This document shows positions 11,257-20,627 of a stretch of 64,000 bases of DNA, one piece after another. The notes beneath the pieces were generated by a model, which ran no database searches, was not told where the DNA came from, and saw nothing but the letters and a program-made list of their open reading frames with translations. The position numbers and the translations under genes are program-made. The number at the start of each line of letters is the position of its first letter. Position 1 is the first letter of the stretch. Origin of the DNA: Macrothele yani (lineage: Eukaryota; Arthropoda; Arachnida; Araneae; Macrothelidae); the NCBI GenBank assembly GCA_039090855.1, contig CM077006.1:49237336-49301335 (forward strand), given 5' to 3'.

Positions 11257-12599
11257 TTAATCTAAAGTTTTCAAAGTTTTAAATTCCTTATTAGCCATAT
11301 TAAGTGATCCTCTTTTTGTTTCATTCACGATGAAATAAAATCTATATGGTTTACCTGGATTTGATCCTAATCTCCAGTTAAATTCTAGTCTTAAATTCGA
11401 AATATTAGTATACTCTGGATGATTAGATAAATTAAAATAAAAGATTGGATACAATCTCGCATAATTTACATAACTTATAAGACATCCACTTTCAGTATTA
11501 TGAGTATTTAATCCAGCTGCTAATAATTCAGAATAACATCTATTATAATCTAACTGCCCATCTTTAAAATTCGTTTTATAAATTTCTTCTGGAACTTTTT
11601 TATTATTACATAATATCCAGCATTCAAGGAGATCTAAATTATCAAAAACCATATTGTTCTGATTTTGATTGCTTTCTTTTTCTACATACTGTGGAATGAC
11701 AAGAACACTTAACACCTCATCAGATGTAGTTCTTATATGACATGCACCACTTGATGTTGTTTGCTGGATTACTTTTCTCAATTGAAGCAGAACACCAAGT
11801 AATTTCAATAGGTGTAGAATTCAAAGCTATACTTTTAAATTCAGCCTCAATGGATGGGTACAACTCTACATAAGGTAACCATAATTGAAAATCAGATATA
11901 ATAACTTTATAATTAGGATTTGCAACATCTGTGTATAACATATCATTATGACTATTTCTTTGAAATTCAAATGTAACTTTTATATCAGAAATTAATCTTC
12001 TAAAATCGTTGAGGAACCCAAACAGTTGTCTTAAAGGAATCCAAAATTTTATTACATTGCTGTTTTTTTGTTAAAAGCCATCTCTGTCTAAATCCTTTAT
12101 TATAAGAGGCATTTTCTTTTAATTTGATATCTGATCCTTTCTTTACATCTTTATTAGGATCATCTATTACTATTTTATCTTTATCAGCTGATTCTGATGT
12201 ATCAACATAATACATCATATTTGTAGCCTCTGAAGTGGAATAATCTTTTGAGAAATTTATAAGTCCATTAATTTGATGAATTAATGAAGCACATTCAATA
12301 TTAGAATCAGTTTGTTCTTTTCCTATAGTTAATGAAGCGGATCTAAACAGATTCCCACCATTTACAAATGTAACATTATCAGTTCCTATAGTATCATTAT
12401 TATTTTTTACTATTTTACTTTCTAAGCATATATAACCGTTACTATATAATATAGGTGAATTTGTATCTTTAATAGTAAACTTATATTGATCAGATTCTTT
12501 TACATTAGTACTATCTTCATTATGTTTTATATATTCATACTTAGCAATTTTATTACTATAATAATCTGGAATAGCTTTTAAGTCCCAAAGTTTTTCCAT
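11257..12599 (-). pseudogene. Major capsid protein (double jelly-roll type), left arm, frameshifted
   Basis: N-terminal part at 12000-12599 (MEKLWDLKAIPDYYSNKIA...), middle in another frame (11720-11999) and C-terminal part in a third (11257-11808). Landmarks of the Polinton-like capsid family are the segment around FWIPLRQLFGFL (read here out of frame), then LSVLVIPQY and FDNLDLLECWILCNN. A 7-A run near 12060-12066 is one base longer than in the right arm and breaks the frame. A second break near 11730-11810 is shared by both arms. It would form the capsid shell. This copy has no RTE insertion. Confidence 0.75.
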
Positions 12600-12616
12600 T
12601 TATTAGGATAAAAAAC

Positions 12617-12865
12617 TCATTTATACCGTTTCAAACCAGATCCATCCTGAATTTTCGTTTTAGCTTATATATCATTAACAGTTACAGGAGGTTTAGATAA
12701 TATATTTTCAAGTTTATTTTGAATAACTTTTTTAGCTTTATCTTCAATTGCTGTTTTTGCTGATTTACCTAAAACTTCTAATATTTTTTTCCAAAAGTTT
12801 TAATTCCTTCAGTGAAGATATTACCACCATATCGTTTTGCATATAATCTATGTTTGTTATAATTC
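12617..12865 (-). pseudogene. Small basic viral protein, left arm, broken
   Basis: Starts MNYNKHRLYAKRYGGNIF at a CTTAATAAATG context and runs into a stop after an A-run near 12788. The other frame continues as a Lys-rich helix with KAKKVIQNKLENILSKPP and a second stop near 12670. The end GSGLKRYK is basic. It sits between penton-like and capsid genes. The size and charge fit a DNA-condensing or minor capsid protein, which is an inference. The right arm has the same break. Confidence 0.5.
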
Positions 12866-12884
12866 ATTTATTAAGCTGAAAAGC

Positions 12885-13577
12885 TTAAGCTAAAATTAAT
12901 CTATATAAAACTCTCATATTATTCAAGTCTATCAGTTCATTATCTTGATTCGTGATATACATTCGAATTCTATGAATATAATTTCGTCTATTAATGGGTA
13001 AAAATAAAGGATTTATTTCATCAATTTTTATTAAACTACCAGGAGGATTAGATGGCGTAAAGGAATACAAAATATCTGAATTAATATTATTATATAGAGC
13101 TCCTGTAATTACATCACAATGAATGTGTATGTCATCAACTCCTCTAGAAATGTTTGCCATATATTTTCCTTCCTGATGATTATCTTCATATATTTCTGAT
13201 TCAAATCCTAAAATTTCATGTAATTTGCCCTCTCTAAGATCAATTTTATATTCATCTTTTAATTCAATTATAAAGCGCTGTGTAGCGAAATTAGCTTTAA
13301 ATTTAATTGGTGGTTCATCTCCAAATTGTTTTATTAAAAAGTTATTTAATTCCCTTAATGTGTAATTTCCATTATCTAAAGTTATTTCATGCCATAAACT
13401 ACAATCAAAATACTTAAATGTATTATTTTCATATTCTTCATCAATATTGTTATATGAAACCCACATAGACATAGATTTTAAAGCTATTTTTGAATTTTCA
13501 TTAACAGGAATAGGTGGGACATATTCAATTGTAAAATCTTCTGATTTCTCAAAATTTTTTGAATCTAAAATTAACAT
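12885..13577 (-). CDS. Penton-like minor capsid protein (left arm)
   Basis: An intact 230-residue ORF. It begins MLILDSKNFEKSEDFTIEY and has IALKSMSMWVSYNNI near residue 30, DNGNYTLRELNNFLIKQFG near 75, the signature DDIHIHCDVITGALYNN near 155 and an end MRVLYRLILA. These match the conserved single jelly-roll penton family that accompanies double jelly-roll capsids in Polinton-like elements. The start overlaps the protease stop by seven bases (ATGTTAA), so the genes were tightly packed. It differs from the right-arm copy at three residues. Confidence 0.75.
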   Translation of the reverse strand: MLILDSKNFEKSEDFTIEYVPPIPVNENSKIALKSMSMWVSYNNIDEEYENNTFKYFDCSLWHEITLDNGNYTLRELNNFLIKQFGDEPPIKFKANFATQRFIIELKDEYKIDLREGKLHEILGFESEIYEDNHQEGKYMANISRGVDDIHIHCDVITGALYNNINSDILYSFTPSNPPGSLIKIDEINPLFLPINRRNYIHRIRMYITNQDNELIDLNNMRVLYRLILA

Positions 13578-14002
13578 TTATTAAGCACAAAATCTTCATT
13601 ATAACCACTTGGTTCTTGGGTAAAATAATATAAAACTTCAACAGGTGATTTACCTTTATTCCTTTGAGTTATGTATTTCATACAATAAAAACCACATTTA
13701 ACAGATGTTGGTTCTTGTAAAAAACTCGAATTATATCTAATTCCTTTATTAGATGTTTCAAGATATTTTACAATATTTTTAGGTATGAAAATGTTATTCA
13801 ATTTAATGACTTTATATTTATATTCTCCAAATGGATCAAAATATTCCACAAAATTATATTTAGGATCATTATAATAATAGACCCAATGAGTCCCAGGTCC
13901 TGTAGATATATCTAAATTAATAATTCCACTTTCAAATTTCTTAATCTTTTTAGGTAATAAATCTGATGTAAATACACCTCTGAATCCTTTTACATCTTTC
14001 AT
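13571..14002 (-). CDS. Adenain-type (C5) maturation protease domain, left arm
   Basis: 143 residues. The catalytic order of the family is visible: His in GPGTHWVYYY, Asp in EYFDPFGEY, Gln in SFLQEPTSV and Cys in KCGFYCMKY. The enzyme class cleaves capsid precursors inside virus particles. In the right arm the same domain is the C-terminal part of a longer ORF beginning with the pX-like protein. Here the two are split because an A-run near 14064-14071 is two bases longer, so this start at MKDVKGFRG is an internal Met. Confidence 0.8.
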   Translation of the reverse strand: MKDVKGFRGVFTSDLLPKKIKKFESGIINLDISTGPGTHWVYYYNDPKYNFVEYFDPFGEYKYKVIKLNNIFIPKNIVKYLETSNKGIRYNSSFLQEPTSVKCGFYCMKYITQRNKGKSPVEVLYYFTQEPSGYNEDFVLNKC

Positions 14003-14018
14003 ATTTTGTTCTATCGTT

Positions 14019-14417
14019 TTATTGGATATAACTCGTAATTCTGAAGAACTCCCTTTCCAGAATGTTTTTTTTAAGGTGTGAACCTTTCGGTTTACAACCT
14101 GATCCAGTTACTTTACTTAAAGCTTTATTCACACCAAAACTAGCAGCACCAGATAAAGCACCAGTACCAAGAGCAGCTAAGATAGGGATCAAAAAGGGTA
14201 AAATACCTCCGTTTTTCTTTAATTGTGTCTTACTTATAGTTATTCGTTTACCATTTTTAATTTGAGTAATTTGAGTTTTTGTTAAATACATATCATGATT
14301 AGCACTTTTAGTTTTATCAATTTGCAATGTAATTTCTTCACCTTTCTTAACTGCTGATTTTAATTTGTTTTTCTGACCTTCACTCAAATAAATTCTTGAT
14401 ACAATATAATTACTCAT
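14019..14417 (-). CDS. pX-like minor capsid/membrane-active protein, left arm (C-terminus frameshifted)
   Basis: Starts MSNYIVSRIYLSEGQKNKLK at a CTTAATAAATG context. Residues about 77-105 form a Gly/Ala-rich hydrophobic helix (GGILPFLIPILAALGTGALS), a hallmark of minor proteins beside the protease in Polinton-like viruses. After GSHLKK the frame is lost at the A-run and ends in about 15 unrelated residues. Confidence 0.65.
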   Translation of the reverse strand: MSNYIVSRIYLSEGQKNKLKSAVKKGEEITLQIDKTKSANHDMYLTKTQITQIKNGKRITISKTQLKKNGGILPFLIPILAALGTGALSGAASFGVNKALSKVTGSGCKPKGSHLKKNILEREFFRITSYIQ

Positions 14418-14420
14418 TTA

Positions 14421-15195
14421 TTAAGATAGAAACTTTGAATAATATTGTTTTACTTGCTCATTAGTCATTTTAACCTCTTTCAATAATAAATCTAGTATTT
14501 GAACTACTTGGTTATATACTTTCTTATTTTTAGTTCCCTTACATATTTTATCTGTTAATTTATCTAAAATATTAAGACCCTCACAAATATAGTAATTCCC
14601 CATTTTGAGAGCTTCTAATGCTCTAATATATTTTCGCACCTCAGCCATTTTATAATCGAAACGATCAATTTTTTCTGTAATTTTTTCTTTTTTCTTCATC
14701 TTTAGCATTATTAAGTGCTTTTACTTGAGGACCTTTTAGACGTCCGATTTCACTGATTTTTTCATTTGCTTGTTTTATTTTTTCATCAATCTCTTCATCA
14801 GACTTATTAACTAATTCTGAAGGTAAATCAAATCCTAACTTTTTTTTAATAACTGATACATTCAAGTTTTTGTTTAAGTTAATTTTATGAATTCCTGCTT
14901 CTCTCTCATACATTTCTTTAGCATCTGAAATAGGTTCTTCAACATCTTCTAAGGCAGGAATTCTTGAAGATTCTGCAATTGGTTGAAACGAAAGTTCTTC
15001 AATTGCATCTTGAATAGCTTTTAAATTTTCTTTCCTAGATACATCTTGATATTCTAATTTTTCAACTATAGGTTTATGAAATTTTGTGATTGCCTCTTCA
15101 TATCCTAAATCTTCTAATTGCTTTTCCTTATTTCGTTTTCTTAGTTCAGCATTTACTTTTGCTAATTTTAATAAATCTTGTATCACTTTACTCAT
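14421..15195 (-). pseudogene. Coiled-coil virion-associated protein, left arm, frameshifted
   Basis: The first 176 residues (MSKVIQDLLKLAKVNAELRK...) are helical and charged, with heptad-like Leu/Ile spacing. The frame then passes at an A-rich stretch near 14675-14700 to one ending EVKMTNEQVKQYYSKFLS. I do not recognise a catalytic motif. It is the first gene of the operon-like row, next to the palindrome centre, and begins at CAGTTAAATAAATG. Confidence 0.6.
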
Positions 15196-15210
15196 TTATT
15201 TAACTGAAAA

Positions 15211-15290
15211 TTTGCTTCCAAGCAAATTATTTTACTTCCAAGCAAATTATTTTACTTCCAAGCAAAATAATTTGCTTGGAAGCAAATTTT
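15211..15290. repeat. Palindrome centre: four 20-bp units, each self-complementary
   Basis: Units at 15211, 15231, 15251 and 15271 share a TTTRCTTCCAAGCAAA-type core that is itself nearly palindromic. They lie between the two divergent MSKV starts. The spacer could be a relic of hairpin-ended DNA or a bidirectional promoter; neither is proven. Confidence 0.85.
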
Positions 15291-15292
15291 CA

Positions 15293-15304
15293 GTTAAATA
15301 AATG
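15293..15304 (+). promoter_or_regulatory. Start-site motif ATAAATG, shared by all viral genes
   Basis: Every viral start seen has ATAAATG: CAGTTAAATAAATG (15302 and mirrored 15195), CTTAATAAATG (14417/16080, 13577/16922, 12865/17632), CCTAATAAATG (12599/17900), GATTAAATAAATG (11252/19929) and TATATAAATG (10314). It overlaps or closely follows the preceding stop. TAAAT(G) is the known late initiator of poxviruses; a similar role here is an inference. Confidence 0.55.
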
Positions 15305-16076
15305 AGTAAAGTGATACAAGATTTATTAAAATTAGCAAAAGTAAATGCTGAACTAAGAAAACGAAATAAGGAAAAGCAATTAGAAGATTTAGGATATGAA
15401 GAGGCAATCACAAAATTTCATAAACCTATAGTTGAAAAATTAGAATATCAAGATGTATCTAGAAAAGAAAATTTAAAAGCTATTCAAGATGCAATTGAAG
15501 AACTTTCGTTTCAACCAATTGCAGAATCTTCAAGAATTCCTGCCTTAGAAGATGTTGAAGAACCTATTTCAGATGCTAAAGAAATGTATGAGAGAGAAGC
15601 AGGAATTCATAAAATTAACTTAAACAAAAACTTGAATGTATCAGTTATTAAAAAAAGTTAGGATTTGATTTACCTTCAGAATTAGTTAATAAGTCTGATG
15701 AAGAGATTGATGAAAAAATAAAACAAGCAAATGAAAAAATCAGTGAAATCGGACGTCTAAAAGGTCCTCAAGTAAAAGCACTTAATAATGCTAAAGATGA
15801 AGAAAAAAGAAAAAATTACAGAAAAAAATTGATCGTTTCGATTATAAAATGGCTGAGGTGCGAAAATATATTAGAGCATTAGAAGCTCTCAAAATGGGGA
15901 ATTACTATATGGGTGAGGGTCTTAATATTTTAGATAAATTAACAGATAAAATATGTAAGGGAACTAAAAATAAGAAAGTATATAACCAAGTAGTTCAAAT
16001 ACTAGATTTATTATTGAAAGAGGTTAAAATGACTAATGAGCAAGTAAAACAATATTATTCAAAGTTTCTATCTTAA
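15302..16076 (+). pseudogene. Coiled-coil virion-associated protein, right arm, frameshifted
   Basis: A mirror of 14421-15195. The first 119 residues match the left copy, then the frame is lost at an A-run near 15650-15657 that is one base shorter than in the left arm. The rest continues in two other frames, ending with the ORF from MAEVRKYIRALEALKMG (15849) to YYSKFLS. The breaks lie at different A-runs in the two arms. Confidence 0.6.
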
Positions 16077-16079
16077 TAA

Positions 16080-16928
16080 ATGAGTAATTATATTGTATCA
16101 AGAATTTATTTGAGTGAAGGTCAGAAAAACAAATTAAAATCAGCAGTTAAGAAAGGTGAAGAAATTACATTGCAAATTGATAAAACTAAAAGTGCTAATC
16201 ATGGTATGTATTTAACAAAAACTCAAATTACTCAAATTAAAAATGGTAAACGAATAACTATAAGTAAGACACAATTAAAGAAAAATGGAGGTATTTTACC
16301 CTTTTTGATCCCTATCTTAGCTGCTCTTGGTACTGGTGCTTTATCTGGTGCTGCTAGTTTTGGTGTGAATAAAGCTTTAAGTAAAGTAACTGGATCAGGT
16401 TGTAAACCGAAAGGTTCACACCTTAAAAAACATTCTGGAAAGGGAGTTTTTCAGCATTACGAGGTATATATATCCAATAAAACGATAGAACAAAATATGA
16501 AAGATGTAAAAGGATTCAGAGGTGTATTTACATCAGATTTATTACCTAAAAAGATTAAGAAATTTGAAAGTGGAATTATTAATTTAGATATATCTACAGG
16601 ACCTGGGACTCATTGGGTCTGTTATTATAATGATCCTAAATATAATTTTGTGGAATATTTTGATCCATTTGGAGAATATAAATATAAAGACATTAAATTG
16701 AATAACATTTTCATACCTAAAAATATTGTAAAATATCTTGAAACATCTAATAAAGGAATTAGATATAATTCGAGTTTTTTACAAGAACCAACATCTGTTA
16801 AATGTGGTTTTTATTGTATGAAATACATAACTCAAAGGAATAAAGGTAAATCACCTGTTGAAGTTTTATATTCTTTTACCCAAGAACCAAGTGGTTATAA
16901 TGAAGATTTTGTGCTTAATAAATGTTAA
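16080..16928 (+). CDS. pX-like protein fused to adenain-type protease (right arm)
   Basis: An uninterrupted 282-residue ORF. Residues 1-125 are the pX-like part with the hydrophobic GGILPFLIPILAALGTGALS helix. Residues about 140-282 are the C5 protease, with His in GPGTHWVCYY, Asp in EYFDPFGEY, Gln in SFLQEPTSV and Cys in KCGFYC. Fusion of these two parts in one polypeptide suggests self-processing during particle maturation. It differs from the left arm at about five residues plus the A-run. Confidence 0.78.
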   Translation: MSNYIVSRIYLSEGQKNKLKSAVKKGEEITLQIDKTKSANHGMYLTKTQITQIKNGKRITISKTQLKKNGGILPFLIPILAALGTGALSGAASFGVNKALSKVTGSGCKPKGSHLKKHSGKGVFQHYEVYISNKTIEQNMKDVKGFRGVFTSDLLPKKIKKFESGIINLDISTGPGTHWVCYYNDPKYNFVEYFDPFGEYKYKDIKLNNIFIPKNIVKYLETSNKGIRYNSSFLQEPTSVKCGFYCMKYITQRNKGKSPVEVLYSFTQEPSGYNEDFVLNKC

Positions 16929-17614
16929 TTTTAGATTCAAAAAATTTTGAGAAATCAGAAGATTTTACAATTGAATATGTCCCACCTATTCCTGTTAATG
17001 AAAATTCAAAAATAGCTTTAAAATCTATGTCTATGTGGGTTTCATATAACAATATTGATGAAGAATATGAAAATAATACATTTAAGTATTTTGATGGTAG
17101 TTTATGGCATGAAATAACTTTAGATAATGGAAATTACACATTAAGGGAATTGAATAACTTTTTAATAAAACGATTTGGAGATGAACCACCAATTAAATTT
17201 AAAGCTAATTTCGCTACACAGCGCTTTATAATTGAATTAAAAGATGAATATAAAATTGATCTTAGAGAGGGCAAATTACATGAAATTTTAGGATTTGAAT
17301 CAGAAATATATGAAGATAATCATCAGGAAGGAAAATATATGGCAAACATTTCTAGAGGAGTTGATGACATACACATTCATTGTGATGTAATTACAGGAGC
17401 TCTATATAATAATATTAATTCAGATATTTTGTATTCCTTTACGCCATCTAATCCTCCTGGTAGTTTAATAAAAATTGATGAAATAAATCCTTTATTTTTA
17501 CCCATTAATAGACGAAATTTTATTCATAGAATTCGAATGTATATCACGAATCAAGATAATGAACTGATAGACTTGAATAATATGAGAGTTTTATATAGAT
17601 TAATTTTAGCTTAA
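16922..17614 (+). CDS. Penton-like minor capsid protein (right arm)
   Basis: A 230-residue intact ORF, mirror of 12885-13577, with the same DDIHIHCDVITGALYNN signature and the same seven-base overlap with the protease stop. Differences are DGSLW, KRFGD and NRRNFI. Two intact diverged copies in one locus show that these two copies have not picked up any break. Confidence 0.75.
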   Translation: MLILDSKNFEKSEDFTIEYVPPIPVNENSKIALKSMSMWVSYNNIDEEYENNTFKYFDGSLWHEITLDNGNYTLRELNNFLIKRFGDEPPIKFKANFATQRFIIELKDEYKIDLREGKLHEILGFESEIYEDNHQEGKYMANISRGVDDIHIHCDVITGALYNNINSDILYSFTPSNPPGSLIKIDEINPLFLPINRRNFIHRIRMYITNQDNELIDLNNMRVLYRLILA

Positions 17615-17631
17615 GCTTTTCAGCTTAATAA

Positions 17632-17882
17632 ATGAATTATAACAAACATAGATTATATGCAAAACGATATGGTGGTAATATCTTCACTGAAGGAATTAAA
17701 ACTTTTGGAAAAAAAAATTAGAAGTTTTAGGTAAATCAACAAAAACAGCAATTGAAGATAAAGCTAAAAAAGTTATTCAAAATAAACTTGAAAATATATT
17801 ATCTAAACCTCCTGTAACTGTTAATGATATATTAGCTAAAACGAAAATTCAGGATGGATCTGGTTTGAAACGGTATAAATGA
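17632..17882 (+). pseudogene. Small basic viral protein, right arm, broken
   Basis: A mirror of 12617-12865. It begins MNYNKHRLYAKRYGGNIF and meets a stop after the A-run at 17709-17717. The run has the same length as in the left arm apart from one substitution, so the break predates the inverted duplication or reflects the same sequencing bias. The downstream frame is open to KRYK, unlike the left arm. Confidence 0.5.
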
Positions 17883-17899
17883 GTTTTTTATCCTAATAA

Positions 17900-19911
17900 A
17901 TGGAAAAACTTTGGGACTTAAAAGCTATTCCAGATTATTATAGTAATAAAATTGCTAAGTATGAATATATAAAACATAATGAAGATAGTACTAATGTAAA
18001 AGAATCTGATCAATATAAGTTTACTATTAAATATACAAATTCACCTATATTATATAGTAACGGTTATATATGCTTAGAAAGTAAAATAGTAAAAAATAAT
18101 AATGATACTATAGGAACTGATAATGTTACATTTGCAAATGGTGGGAATCTGTTTAGATCCGCTTCATTAACTATAGGAAAAGAACAAACTGATTCTAATA
18201 TTGAATATGCTTCATTAATTCATCAAATTAATGGACTTATAAATTTCACAAAAGATTATTCCACTTCAGAGGCTACAAATATGATGTATTATGTTGATAC
18301 ATCAGAATCAGCTGATAAAGATAAAATAGTAATAGATGATCGTATGATCCAGGAACTTGCTGACAAGAGTAAAGAAGTGGGATTAAAAATGAACTTTCAG
18401 AAGACAAAAGTGATGTTCAATGCTTTTACAAGAAATGAAGATTTATCGATTGATGGAGAAAAACTGGAGATAACAGATACGTATGTTTATCTTGGACAGC
18501 AGATATCAAGTGAGGGTCACATTGATGAAGAAATTAATCGGCGTACAAAACTTGCCTGGAGAGCTTTTGGAAGAAACAGCATAATTTTCAAGAGCAATAT
18601 GCCATTATGTCTTAAAAGAAAAGTGTTTGATCAATGCATCCTTCCAGTGCTTACGTATGGTGCAGAGACGTGGACCTTAACTAAAAGAGACATACAAAGG
18701 CTGCAGACAACTCAAAGAAGCATGGAGAGGTGCATGCTTGGTATAACCAGGAGAGATAAGAAGAGAAACTCGTGGATCCGAAAAATGACGAGAGTGGAAG
18801 ACATCATGATCAGGGTTAAATCCCTGAAATGGCAATGGGCTGGACATACTGCCAGAAGGACAGACCATAGATGGACAGCCGAAATTTTAGATTGGATTCC
18901 AAGGGACAGGAAAAGACCCAGAAAAAGACCACATGGGAGATGGGTGGATGAAATTCGTAAATATGCGGGAGTGACATGGAGGAGACTGGCACAAGACAGA
19001 CCGTTGTGGAGGAAACTTGGGGAGACCTTCGTCCAGTAGTGGATTGATAATGGTTGACAATGATGATGATGATGATGATAATAAAGGATTTAGACAGAGA
19101 TGGCTTTTAACAAAAAACAGCAATGTAATAAAATTTTGGATTCCTTTAAGACAACTGTTTGGGTTCCTCAACGATTTTAGAAGATTAATTTCTGATATAA
19201 AAGTTACATTTGAATTTCAAAGAAATAGTCATAATGATATGTTATACACAGATGTTGCAAATCCTAATTATAAAGTTATTATATCTGATTTTCAATTATG
19301 GTTACCTTATGTAGAGTTGTACCCATCCATTGAGGCTGAATTTAAAAGTATAGCTTTGAATTCTACACCTATTGAAATTACTTGGTGTTCTGCTTCAATT
19401 GAGAAAAGTAATCCAGCAAACAACATCAAGTGGTGCATGTCATATAAGAACTACATCTGATGAGGTGTTAAGTGTTCTTGTCATTCCACAGTATGTAGAA
19501 AAAGAAAGCAATCAAAATCAGAACAATATGGTTTTTGATAATTTAGATCTCCTTGAATGCTGGATATTATGTAATAATAAAAAAGTTCCAGAAGAAATTT
19601 ATAAAACGAATTTTAAAGATGGGCAGTTAGATTATAATAGATGTTATTCTGAATTATTAGCAGCTGGATTAAATACTCATAATACTGAAAGTGGATGTCT
19701 TATAAGTTATGTAAATTATGCGAGATTGTATCCAATCTTTTATTTTAATTTATCTAATCATCCAGAGTATACTAATATTTCGAATTTAAGACTAGAATTT
19801 AACTGGAGATTAGGATCAAATCCAGGTAAACCATATAGATTTTATTTCATCGTGAATGAAACAAAAAGAGGATCACTTAATATGGCTAATAAGGAATTTA
19901 AAACTTTGTAA
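17900..19911 (+). pseudogene. Major capsid protein, right arm, split by an RTE insertion
   Basis: The capsid N-terminus (17900-18340, about 147 residues) runs without a stop into inserted RTE sequence. Capsid sequence resumes at 19079 (KGFRQRWLLT, FWIPLRQLFGFL, VTFEFQRNSH) and passes to another frame within 19372-19460, ending LNMANKEFKTL. Compared with the left arm, about 55 bases of capsid sequence (coding PNKDVKKGSDIKLKENASY) are missing at the insertion site. Confidence 0.75.
18341..19078 (+). mobile_element. RTE-clade LINE, 3' fragment inserted in the capsid gene
   Basis: Open throughout: LADKSKEVGLKMNFQKTK, TYVYLGQQISSEGHIDEE, FDQCILPVLTYGAETWTL, LKWQWAGHTARRTDHRW and LWRKLGETFVQ, the well-known C-terminal part of RTE-type reverse transcriptase polyproteins. 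It ends in a (GAT)n tail, usual for RTE 3' ends. It is truncated just before the region after the polymerase FADD box. There is no target duplication; a short target deletion accompanies it. Confidence 0.85.
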
Positions 19912-19928
19912 AACTTTAGATTAAATAA

Positions 19929-20351
19929 ATGAATTGGTACCCTTTTGGTTCGTCTTATGAAGAATTTGGAATTGGACCATCTGGACCTCCTGGAAATGGA
20001 TTTAAATTAACAGATGATGGTAATTATGATATGGAAGAAAAAAATTTAAAAAATTGTAAAGAACCTATAGATGAACATGATGTTACTACAAGAGAATATG
20101 TTTTAAAACAAATGAGAGAGAATAATCTGGAAGTTAAAAGTGAAATAGAAAAAAATATTAATGGTAGTTTTTCAGATTTTGTTCAAGAAACTGCTGTAAG
20201 AATAAGAGATTTAGATGCTGTACTTAAAGGTGAATTAAGTAATTTGGATCAAAAATATTTACATATTCAAGATGGGAATGTAATTAATGCAAAAGGTAAA
20301 AGAATAGGAAATGTTGCTGATCCTACAGCAGATAAGAATGCAGTGAATAAG
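19929..20351 (+). pseudogene. Fibre-like protein, right arm, truncated
   Basis: The first 140 residues match the left copy (one change, DEHDV for DDHDV) and stop after NAVNK at the second shaft repeat. From 20352 the frame continues, still open, into Tc1 transposase, giving a 194-residue chimera. Confidence 0.8.
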
Positions 20352-20516
20352 GTCTGGCCTAGGAATAGCCCAGACCTTAACCCCGTCGAAATTCTATGGA
20401 GCCGACCAAAGAAACTTGTTAGTCAAAAGCAACTAAAAAATAAAATCCAATTAATAGAAGCAATAATTCAATCTTGGTTTCACATTATAACAGCTGCAGA
20501 ACTGAAAAAATAGGTT
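20352..20516 (+). pseudogene. Tc1 transposase, 3' end
   Basis: WPRNSPDLNPVEILW is the conserved block with the third catalytic acidic residue, followed by the usual C-terminal helix region and stop. It completes, in the same orientation, the gene begun at 8627, with the middle lost. Confidence 0.85.
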
Positions 20517-20627
20517 CACTCCATGGGAAGACGTTGTAAGGCCGTAATCAACGCTAAAGGTTACCCAACTACGTATTAACTGACATGGTGAGAATTTTTG
20601 TATATCTCATTTTTTCTATGTGTTTCA

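Larger units (their letters stand above)
10830..20351. repeat. Giant head-to-head inverted repeat of the viral module
   Basis: Left arm 10830-15233, right arm 15264-20351. Gene starts mirror about one axis (15195 with 15302, sum 30497). The arms differ by scattered substitutions (for example ICEGL/MGEGL, DCSLW/DGSLW, NRRNYI/NRRNFI, NFSKDY/NFTKDY) and A-run indels, about 1% by eye. The right arm also carries an RTE insertion and ends abruptly inside the fibre gene, where Tc1 sequence begins. Confidence 0.9.

Noticed and set aside
10830..20351. The palindrome as a pure sequencing hairpin artefact
   Set aside because: One arm has a LINE insertion, the outer ends are unequal and substitutions outside homopolymers distinguish the arms. 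Not excluded without reads.
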